The notes under the pieces: model-generated
The model's input: only the letters and a program-made list of their open reading frames with translations
What the model was told of the DNA's origin: nothing
The model's database searches: none
Source: Thermoplasmata archaeon
GTDB taxonomy: Archaea > Thermoplasmatota > E2 > DHVEG-1
DNA: 12,350 nt
Assembly (NCBI GenBank): GCA_003651045.1
Contig: QMTJ01000014.1
Location: forward strand, 1-12,350
Reading direction: 5' to 3'
Translations under genes and position numbers: made by a program
Part shown: in pieces, positions 7,278 to 12,350 of the stretch
Numbering within the stretch: position 1 is the first letter of the stretch
Layout of the letters: each line of letters opens with the position of its first letter

Positions 7278-7601
7278 GTGGTTAAAATTAAGAAAAAATG
7301 CCCAGAATGTGGTTCAAAAGCTGTTAAACTATATCAAAACAAAAGCTTCAACGGAAGAAGAACATGGATACCCATTGCTTGGTATTGTACAAAATGCGGA
7401 TACACATACAATGTAGTAGCTGATACACTCATGTATAAAATGGGTGGAGAACCCTACAACGAAAATTTCAATAAAAAATGTCCAAAATGCAATCTAGGTT
7501 TAGTCAGACTATACAGGCATATAAACCCTAAACATGGTAAACAAAAATGGATTTCAAAAGGATGGTATTGCACTAGATGTAAATATGTATGGATCGACTA
7601 A
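7278..7601 (+). CDS. Small double zinc-ribbon protein
   Basis: The roughly 107-residue protein consists of two similar halves. The first has CPEC near residues 8-11 and CTKC near 37-40; the second has CPKC near 69-72 and CTRC near 99-102. Each half also shares a V.LY segment after the first knuckle and a W..WYC.. segment at the second, so this looks like an internally duplicated zinc ribbon. Such proteins often bind nucleic acid or protein, but I do not recognise a specific family. The start is uncertain: GTG 7278 overlaps the apparent Shine-Dalgarno GGGGTGG (7275-7281), while an ATT codon at 7287 lies 8 bases after GGGG. No in-frame ATG is available near the N-terminus. Confidence 0.8.
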   Translation: MVKIKKKCPECGSKAVKLYQNKSFNGRRTWIPIAWYCTKCGYTYNVVADTLMYKMGGEPYNENFNKKCPKCNLGLVRLYRHINPKHGKQKWISKGWYCTRCKYVWID

Positions 7602-7625
7602 AAAAACAAGAGTTTTTTCTTTTTT
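7602..7625. terminator. Bidirectional T-rich terminator between convergent genes
   Basis: The 24-base gap between two convergent stop codons contains an A run, a short purine/pyrimidine spacer and T runs. It reads as an oligo-T terminator on the plus strand (from about 7614) and as T-rich sequence on the minus strand (about 7607-7602). The A and T runs can also pair as a weak hairpin. Confidence 0.5.
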
Positions 7626-8513
7626 TTATCCTTCTTTCAACGCTTCTTCCTTCTCAGTTTTCTTAGTAATATAACTTATACCCAACTCAGTAAGCTCAAT
7701 AATATTATAAGAAGTATACTGAAGTAACTCATTCTCTAGCAGTCTTTTCACCATTAAATCAAACTCGTTCTTATTAATATGCAACAAAGTCATAGCTGTT
7801 TCAGCGTCCATATCACGTTTATGAAGCATCTCTAACAACTGCAGTTCTTTATCAGTTATATTAAACTCTTCTTCCAACTCTTCAGGTATTTCTTCTAAGG
7901 TCTCTGACAAGTTTTTAACATAGTTCTCAATAATAGTCTCCAAATGTAAATTATCTAAAACCTCTCCATCTTTATTATAAAGGATACACATTTTACGAGC
8001 AGGATCATACTCCCAAGAAGCCACATTCTTCCAAGTATAACCCAGTAGACTCACATCACCATAAGGTTTACCCCGAGCTTTCTTTTTCTTACGTTCCCTG
8101 CTCCTATAAAGATAATGTTGCTCGATTTGAAGAGCAGCAAGATCTACACCAAAATTATGTAAATCAGATATAAGCGCGTCACCAGCACGTCTTTTCAACT
8201 CAGCAATAAAAAACAAACCAGCTTTACCAATAATATCCATATAAACTATTCTAACAATAGCCTCAATAGCTTTACCAACCCTTTCACTATCTATAGAATC
8301 AACCTCAGGTGAAATAACAATAGCCTCGTCTTCTGTAACCTCACCTTTATCATTAACACTTACATATTTAAGAAAATCATATCTCGGCTCCAAAGTTTTA
8401 ACTATCGAACCAATAACCTTTGCAGCGAAACCATAAGTAGTTCGTCTACCAGCTACGTGATAAAGAGCACGTAATATTTCACCAAGAACATAAGAATTCG
8501 GATAGAGACCCAT
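7626..8513 (-). CDS. Unrecognised protein with a probable C-terminal winged helix
   Basis: I do not recognise this 295-residue protein. The N-terminal ~130 residues look like a mixed alpha/beta domain, with helices such as VLGEILRALYHVAG and a hydrophobic IVRIVYMDIIGKAGLFFIAE segment near 88-107 that is too charged at its ends to be a clear membrane span. A very basic patch (RERKKKKARGK, about 139-149) comes next, then an acidic stretch (LEEIPEELEEEF, about 206-217). Residues 218-285 look like a winged helix: NITDKELQLLEMLHKR, a turn, a recognition-like helix NKNEFDLMVKRLLENELL, and a wing ending in LTELGISYI. A DNA- or RNA-binding regulator is a reasonable inference only. The start is ATG 8513-8511; an in-frame stop lies shortly upstream (8520-8515). 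No clear Shine-Dalgarno is seen. Confidence 0.8.
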   Translation of the reverse strand: MGLYPNSYVLGEILRALYHVAGRRTTYGFAAKVIGSIVKTLEPRYDFLKYVSVNDKGEVTEDEAIVISPEVDSIDSERVGKAIEAIVRIVYMDIIGKAGLFFIAELKRRAGDALISDLHNFGVDLAALQIEQHYLYRSRERKKKKARGKPYGDVSLLGYTWKNVASWEYDPARKMCILYNKDGEVLDNLHLETIIENYVKNLSETLEEIPEELEEEFNITDKELQLLEMLHKRDMDAETAMTLLHINKNEFDLMVKRLLENELLQYTSYNIIELTELGISYITKKTEKEEALKEG

Positions 8514-8633
8514 ATTACATAATCAAACAAGGGTTATCTAAAAATTCATTTAATTACCTTTCTATCAATTTATTTTTCAACGATTTTACTATCACTAAGT
8601 GTTTTATATTTTTTAAACACAATTGTTAGTTAG

Positions 8634-8640
8634 TATAAAA
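8634..8640 (+). promoter_or_regulatory. Possible box A for the eL41/tRNA-Trp unit
   Basis: TATAAAA is a box A-like element. It predicts a start site near 8664, about 60 bases before the eL41 ATG. The surrounding 211-base spacer (8514-8724) is A+T-rich and holds other TATA-like stretches, so the assignment is weak. Confidence 0.3.
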
Positions 8641-8724
8641 CATTAAACTTGGAAATTTTCCTAAATCATTAAATACAGGAATTTGTTTAGGGCAAACTAT
8701 AACAGCTATATGGGATATTAAAAA

Positions 8725-8823
8725 ATGAAACGGAGTTCAAGAGCCTGGAAAAAAAGACATAAAATGCGATGGAAATGGCGGAAAAAAAGAATGCGACGTG
8801 AAAAAAGAAGTAGAAGAAAATAA
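8725..8823 (+). CDS. rpl41e: Large-subunit ribosomal protein eL41
   Basis: This 32-codon gene encodes one of the smallest ribosomal proteins, a single basic helix that in archaea and eukaryotes sits at the bridge between the two subunits. Twenty of 32 residues are Lys or Arg and three are Trp. The core MRWKWRKKRMRR (residues 14-25) is the hallmark of eL41. The N-terminal extension with RAWKKR matches the archaeal rather than the shorter eukaryotic form, which supports the start at 8725 over the internal ATG at 8764. GGGAT about ten bases upstream is a weak ribosome-binding site. It ends 28 bases before tRNA-Trp and is probably in the same transcript. Confidence 0.92.
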   Translation: MKRSSRAWKKRHKMRWKWRKKRMRREKRSRRK

Positions 8824-8851
8824 AGAAAAAAAAACCGATTAAACCTTAACT

Positions 8852-8991
8852 GGGGGCATGGTGTAACCCGGCATCATTGTGGGCTCCAGTTAGGTATGAT
8901 TACAAGAGGGTCATCTGACATAATGATGAATAACTGGAGCGATGACCTAAGAAGAGACCCGCCGATCTGGGTTCAAATCCCAGTGCCCCCA
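8852..8991 (+). tRNA. tRNA-Trp (anticodon CCA) with a 67-base intron
   Basis: The acceptor stem GGGGGCA (8852-8858) pairs perfectly with TGCCCCC (8984-8990); the discriminator base is A8991 and CCA is not encoded. The D arm follows TG at 8859-8860, with a weak 13-22 pair. The anticodon stem is GTGGG (8879-8883) with CCCGC (8958-8962). The T arm is CTGGG-TTCAAAT-CCCAG (8967-8983). The spliced loop reads CTCCAGA with anticodon CCA at 8886-8888. The intron sits at the canonical 37/38 position. Archaeal tRNA-Trp genes are well known to carry an intron here that acts as a methylation guide. Confidence 0.96.
8890..8956 (+). ncRNA. tRNA-Trp intron containing a box C/D methylation guide RNA
   Basis: The intron holds four boxes in order: C AUGAUUA (8896-8902, one mismatch to RUGAUGA), D' CUGA (8915-8918), C' AUGAUGA (8923-8929, perfect) and D AUGA (8942-8945, one mismatch to CUGA). 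The D guide, TAACTGGAGC (8931-8940), is perfectly complementary to 8883-8892, and the base five upstream of box D (G8937) pairs with C8886, tRNA position 34. The D' guide GGGTC (8908-8912) pairs with 8956-8960, and the base five upstream of D' (G8910) pairs with C8958, position 39. Splicing probably uses a bulge-helix-bulge with bulges AG|T (8888-8890) and AG|A (8955-8957) and an inner stem TTAGGT/ACCTAA; the central helix has one C-A mismatch. Confidence 0.9.
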
Positions 8992-9000
8992 TACCAATAA

Positions 9001-9008
9001 TATAAAAG
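9001..9008 (+). promoter_or_regulatory. Likely box A for the 70-residue membrane protein
   Basis: TATAAAAG just after tRNA-Trp predicts a start site near 9030, giving a leader of about 20 bases that includes the GGGG ribosome-binding site at 9037-9040 before ATG 9051. Confidence 0.45.
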
Positions 9009-9050
9009 AAAAATTTGTTTGAAAAAAAAGATGAAAGGGGTTAAAAGAAC

Positions 9051-9263
9051 ATGTTTAAAATCAACTTAAAAAAATTTAACCTATACACAGTTTTATCTAT
9101 ATTACTCTTATTAGCAGGTATAAGCCATTACATATACTGGGGGAGTAGATACGGCGTATGGTACGACATCGGCATATATTCTATAACGATAGTATTAGTC
9201 CTTGCAGGAATCCTTGGAATACTAATAACACTAATAGAAGAAGAAAATAAAGAAGATATTTAA
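9051..9263 (+). CDS. Small two-span membrane protein of unknown function
   Basis: The 70-residue product has two strong hydrophobic helices, at about residues 12-30 (ending at a Tyr/Trp-rich interface, YIYWGSRYG) and 40-62, and a charged C-terminal tail (EEENKEDI). I do not recognise a family. GGGG lies ten bases before the ATG and a box A lies further upstream, so it looks like a real gene. Its last four bases overlap the 3' end of gcvPB on the other strand (9260-9263). Nothing in the sequence ties its function to its neighbours. Confidence 0.7.
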   Translation: MFKINLKKFNLYTVLSILLLLAGISHYIYWGSRYGVWYDIGIYSITIVLVLAGILGILITLIEEENKEDI

Positions 9264-10702
9264 CTCATCATTTTCCAAGTAAGAACAGGGTTTTTTGTAG
9301 CAGTAACTTCATCCACACGTTTAACAGGTGTATTACTTGGTGCATTCCTTAGTGTCTCTGGTTTTTCATCTGCTATTTTAACTAATGTTTCAACATATTT
9401 GTCAAGGTCTTTTTTCGACTCTGTTTCAGTTGGTTCAATCATAAGTGCTTCTTTAACTATTAGTGGGAAATAAATAGTTGGTGGATGTAAACCATGATCA
9501 AGAAGTCTTTTTGCAACGTCTTTAGCTGTTACTTGTTTCTCTTGTTTTAGTCTTTCACAGCTGATTACAAACTCATGTTTACGAAGCTGCTTATAAGGCA
9601 TATCATACTTTTTACTATCCAGGATTTTCTTTTTCATATAGTTAGAATTCAAAACAGCTACCTCAGATGCTTCTCTAAGCCCTTCATCTCCCATCATAAG
9701 GATATAGATATAGGCTTTAAGAAGTACTGAAAAATTGCCATAAAAATCTTTGATTTTCCCGATAGATTCTGGTGCATCATCAAAAATATAAACTCCTTCA
9801 CGTGTTCTACCGATACGAGGAACTGGTAAAAACCGTTCCAGTTTAATTTTCACACCGACAGGTCCAGATCCCGGTCCTCCTCCTCCGTGGGGTGTAGAAA
9901 AAGTTTTATGCAAATTAAGATGAAGTATGTCAAAACCCATGTCGCCAGGTCGTGCTTTTCCCATGATTGCATTCATATTAGCGCCATCATAATACAAGAG
10001 TGCACCAGCTTTGTGAACCATTTTCGAAATCTCAAGTATATCCGACTCAAAAATACCTAGTGTGTTAGGGTTAGTAAGCATGAAACAAGCCGTTTTATCA
10101 GAAAGAGTTTTTTCAAGTATATCAAGATCAACAGTGCCATCCTTGTTTGATGGTATTTCAATTAATTTGAAACCCGCCATAGTTGCACTAGCAGGATTAG
10201 TTCCATGAGCCGTATCAGGTAGAATCACCTCGTTTCTCTCAAAATCTTTTCTATGTTCATGATACGCTCTTGTCAACAGCATGCCAAGGAGTTCACCATG
10301 GGCACCAGCAGCTGGTTGCAGACAGAAATAATCCATACCTGTAAGTTCACACAACATACGTTCAAGTTCAAACATGATCTGTAAGTTACCCTGAACAGTA
10401 CTGATATCTTGATATGGGTGTGTATTAGCAAACTTATCCCACGAAGCAATCTGTTCACAAAGTTTAGGGTTGTATTTCATAGTACAAGAACCAAGAGGGT
10501 AAATACCATTATCAACCCCATAGTTCATCTGACTTAGATGATGAAAATGACGGGCAACCTGGGTTTCATCAAGATTTGGTATACCTATCTCTTTTATCCT
10601 CTGTAAGGATTTAGGAATACCTTCAATCCGGAGGGTTTTTTCTTTTTTAACTTCTGTAAACTCGTTGAGTAATGGTTCATCATATACAGCTGAATGATAC
10701 AA
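9260..10702 (-). CDS. gcvPB: Glycine dehydrogenase (decarboxylating), subunit 2
   Basis: This is the pyridoxal-phosphate-binding half of the P-protein of the glycine cleavage system. With GcvPA it decarboxylates glycine and transfers the aminomethyl group to the lipoyl arm of GcvH in the cytoplasm. The cofactor lysine is Lys266 in LNLHKTFSTPHGGGGPGSGP. Other hallmarks are NYGVDNGIYPLGSCTMKYNP (about 60-79) and LQPAAGAHGELLGMLL (about 127-142). The 480-residue length is normal for the split form. The start is TTG at 10702-10700, 12 bases after a strong GGAGG (10719-10715) located inside the last codons of gcvPA. The two genes are four bases apart and co-transcribed. No obvious 3' terminator is visible because the small membrane gene converges on it. 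Confidence 0.96.
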   Translation of the reverse strand: MYHSAVYDEPLLNEFTEVKKEKTLRIEGIPKSLQRIKEIGIPNLDETQVARHFHHLSQMNYGVDNGIYPLGSCTMKYNPKLCEQIASWDKFANTHPYQDISTVQGNLQIMFELERMLCELTGMDYFCLQPAAGAHGELLGMLLTRAYHEHRKDFERNEVILPDTAHGTNPASATMAGFKLIEIPSNKDGTVDLDILEKTLSDKTACFMLTNPNTLGIFESDILEISKMVHKAGALLYYDGANMNAIMGKARPGDMGFDILHLNLHKTFSTPHGGGGPGSGPVGVKIKLERFLPVPRIGRTREGVYIFDDAPESIGKIKDFYGNFSVLLKAYIYILMMGDEGLREASEVAVLNSNYMKKKILDSKKYDMPYKQLRKHEFVISCERLKQEKQVTAKDVAKRLLDHGLHPPTIYFPLIVKEALMIEPTETESKKDLDKYVETLVKIADEKPETLRNAPSNTPVKRVDEVTATKNPVLTWKMMS

Positions 10703-10706
10703 TGTT

Positions 10707-12059
10707 TCAAGTCACCTCCTTCAATGCTGATACTAATCGTTTGATATCCTCATCAGAATGAAGCTCAGTGACGCCAAAAAGCATACAGTTTCTAAGATGA
10801 GGGAACTGTTCACCTAAGACTAGACCACCTTGTATGTTTCTCTTCAAAAGCTTTTGATTAATTTTAACTGGATCAATAGGGCATTTAACAACGAACTCGT
10901 TAAAGTGGACACCTGAGAACAATTTTTCAAAACCATTGATAGATTCTATTTCCTCAGCTAGTTTCTGTCCTTTTTCAAAGTTAATCCTGCTAAGGTTTTC
11001 TAAACCAATGCCACCAAGCCATGAAAGAAAAACAGCTGCTGCTAACGCGTTTAAACCCTCATTTGTGCAAATATTACTAGTAGCTCGTCCACGGCGTATA
11101 TGTTGCTCACGTGTCTGAAGAGCCATACAAAAAGCACGTTTACCATCCTTATCTTTTGTTAAACCAACTACCCTACCTGGTATCTGACGTAGATATTCTT
11201 TTTTACAAGCAAAAATACCAAGACTTGATCCACCGTAATCCATAGGGTTACCAAGACAACGCCCTTCGCCGATAACAACATCAGCGTTGTAATCACCTGG
11301 TGGTTTTGTTATACCGAGAGAGATAGGATCAACGCCAACTACAAACAAGGCATTAGCATCTTTAACGACATCGTTGATCTCATTTACATCATCTTCAAAG
11401 ACACCAAAAAAATTCGGGTTTTCAATATATACACCCATAGTGTTATCATCAACAACAGTTCTAAGTTTCTTGATGTCTATCTTACCAGTTTTTTTATCAT
11501 AATCAACTTCTTTAACCTTAACTCCTGGTCCTTTAACATAATTATTCAAAATAGATTTTTTACTATGAGAAATATTCTTAGGGATGATAAAGCTATTTTT
11601 TTTAGTGATACGAGCACACATAAGAGCTGCTTCTCCAAGTGCAGTAGCACCATCATATAGAGAAGCATTAGCGACATCCATCCCAGTTAACTCTGCTATC
11701 ATACTTTGATACTCAAACATAGCTTGCAGAAAACCTTGACTTGCCTCTGGTTGATAAGGAGTATATGCTGTATAAAACTCTGCACGTGAAACAATGGATT
11801 TCACAATTGCTGGTATATAGTGAGGTTTAACACCGCCACCAAGGAAACATAATAGATCGTTACATGATTTATTTTTATTAGCTATCTCACGGAGTAGTCT
11901 TTCAGTTTCTTGTTGTGACAAACCTTTAGATGGTATAGGTGACTCTAGGTTATCTATTCTGATTTCTTTTGGTATATCTATAAAAAGATCATCTATTTGT
12001 TTTAAACCAAGTTCCTTAAGCATTTCCTGTTTCAATGATGAATTAGGTATGAACTTCAA
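10707..12059 (-). CDS. gcvPA: Glycine dehydrogenase (decarboxylating), subunit 1
   Basis: This is the non-cofactor half of the split P-protein; it pairs with GcvPB to form the active site. Diagnostic segments are CFLGGGVKPHYIPAIV (about 71-86), EFYTAYTPYQPEASQG (about 93-108), MDVANASLYDGATALGEAAL (about 124-143) and GRATSNICTNEGLNALAAAV near the C-terminal third. The 450-residue length is normal. The start is TTG at 12059-12057, with GGGGG seven bases upstream (12071-12067), and gives the usual N-terminus MKFIPNSS. It is the first gene of a gcvPA-gcvPB operon and diverges from the gene starting at 12147. The partners gcvT and gcvH, and the lipoylation genes, are not in the window. Confidence 0.96.
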   Translation of the reverse strand: MKFIPNSSLKQEMLKELGLKQIDDLFIDIPKEIRIDNLESPIPSKGLSQQETERLLREIANKNKSCNDLLCFLGGGVKPHYIPAIVKSIVSRAEFYTAYTPYQPEASQGFLQAMFEYQSMIAELTGMDVANASLYDGATALGEAALMCARITKKNSFIIPKNISHSKKSILNNYVKGPGVKVKEVDYDKKTGKIDIKKLRTVVDDNTMGVYIENPNFFGVFEDDVNEINDVVKDANALFVVGVDPISLGITKPPGDYNADVVIGEGRCLGNPMDYGGSSLGIFACKKEYLRQIPGRVVGLTKDKDGKRAFCMALQTREQHIRRGRATSNICTNEGLNALAAAVFLSWLGGIGLENLSRINFEKGQKLAEEIESINGFEKLFSGVHFNEFVVKCPIDPVKINQKLLKRNIQGGLVLGEQFPHLRNCMLFGVTELHSDEDIKRLVSALKEVT

Positions 12060-12095
12060 TTAGACGCCCCCAAGCAGGGTAATAACAACTTGTTA

Positions 12096-12107
12096 AATAA
12101 ATTTATT
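12096..12107. promoter_or_regulatory. Palindromic A+T element, possible shared divergent box A
   Basis: AATAAATTTATT is a perfect 12-base palindrome in the 87-base spacer between gcvPA and the gene at 12147. A box A here would start the minus-strand transcript near 12073, just ahead of the gcvPA ribosome-binding site, and the plus-strand transcript near 12127, about 20 bases before the ATG. One element could thus serve both genes. It could equally be an operator or simple A+T bias. Confidence 0.35.
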
Positions 12108-12146
12108 ATGAAATCTTTAAATCATTCTATTTTATGCTATATTTTT

Positions 12147-12350
12147 ATGCCTTACTATATTTTCAAAGATGGAATTGACAGAAATTTATCAGTTGGTAAA
12201 CTTGTTTGCCTCGCTAGAACATATAAGAAGCATGCTGATGAGATGAAATCTAAGGTTCCAAAAGAGCCTCTTCTTTTTCTGAAACCTGCTAGCTCTGTGA
12301 TTTTTAATGGCGCCTCTATCGTTTTTCCAGAAATGTCAAAGTGTTTACAT
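12147..12350 (+). CDS. Fumarylacetoacetate hydrolase family protein, N-terminal part
   Basis: The first 68 codons of a plus-strand gene run off the right edge. The segment KLVCLARTYKKHADEM followed by KVPKEPLLFLKPASSVI and, later, FPEMSKCLH is the start of the FAH catalytic fold (family pattern I.C.GRNY..H..E, then P.EPL.F.KP.S..I, then LH.E). The final His of LH belongs to the active-site region of the family. Members act on 2-oxo or diketo acids, such as acylpyruvates or oxaloacetate; which one cannot be told here. An in-frame ATG at 12108 would add 13 residues, but it falls upstream of the likely transcription start, so 12147 is preferred. Confidence 0.88.
   Translation, partial: MPYYIFKDGIDRNLSVGKLVCLARTYKKHADEMKSKVPKEPLLFLKPASSVIFNGASIVFPEMSKCLH

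Noticed and set aside
8764..8823. eL41 starting at the internal ATG 8764 (19 residues)
   Set aside because: The upstream RAWKKR segment matches the archaeal N-terminal extension of eL41, so the 8725 start is better.
12108..12146. Upstream in-frame ATG 12108 as the start of the FAH-family protein
   Set aside because: It would lie right after the candidate box A and before the predicted transcription start, and family similarity begins after 12147.

Overview
The window is A+T-rich archaeal DNA. It carries the archaeal cluster eL18-uL13-uS9-RpoN, the very small archaeal/eukaryotic ribosomal protein eL41, a split glycine decarboxylase (GcvPA/GcvPB), TATA-like box A promoters, and a tRNA-Trp gene with an intron in its anticodon loop. 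The intron type and gene content point to a euryarchaeal lineage. A Thermoplasmatota relative would fit the gene style, but that placement is a guess.

Layout, left to right. (1) Positions 1-121, minus strand: the start of a small Rossmann-like (LOG/TIGR00725-type) protein, diverging from the next unit across a spacer with two overlapping inverted repeats. (2) 310-2084, plus strand: a two-gene ABC exporter (ATPase and ABC-2 permease). (3) 2115-3600, plus strand: an operon for eL18, uL13, uS9 and RNA polymerase subunit N, behind a clear box A. (4) 3732-3806: tRNA-Arg(UCU) ending in a T run. (5) 4059-7196: a 1045-residue soluble histidine kinase with six PAS domains and no response regulator beside it. 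(6) 7278-7601: a double zinc-ribbon protein, convergent with (7) 7626-8513, minus strand, an unrecognised protein ending in a probable winged helix. (8) 8725-8991, plus strand: eL41 and, 28 bases later, the intron-containing tRNA-Trp(CCA). (9) 9051-9263: a 70-residue membrane protein whose 3' end overlaps gcvPB. (10) 9260-12059, minus strand: gcvPA-gcvPB. (11) 12147-12350, plus strand: the start of a fumarylacetoacetate-hydrolase-family protein, divergent from gcvPA.

Most of the window is housekeeping: translation, transcription and glycine metabolism, plus one sensor kinase and one exporter. I found no defence system, mobile element or CRISPR array. The most informative locus is the tRNA-Trp intron. 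It contains a box C/D guide RNA whose two guide segments place the methylated bases exactly at positions 34 and 39 of the same tRNA, with position 39 being C rather than the better-known U. Other points of interest are the short eL41 gene, two genes whose Shine-Dalgarno geometry points to AUA/AUU starts, palindromic elements in two divergent spacers, and a tandem PAS duplication in the kinase.
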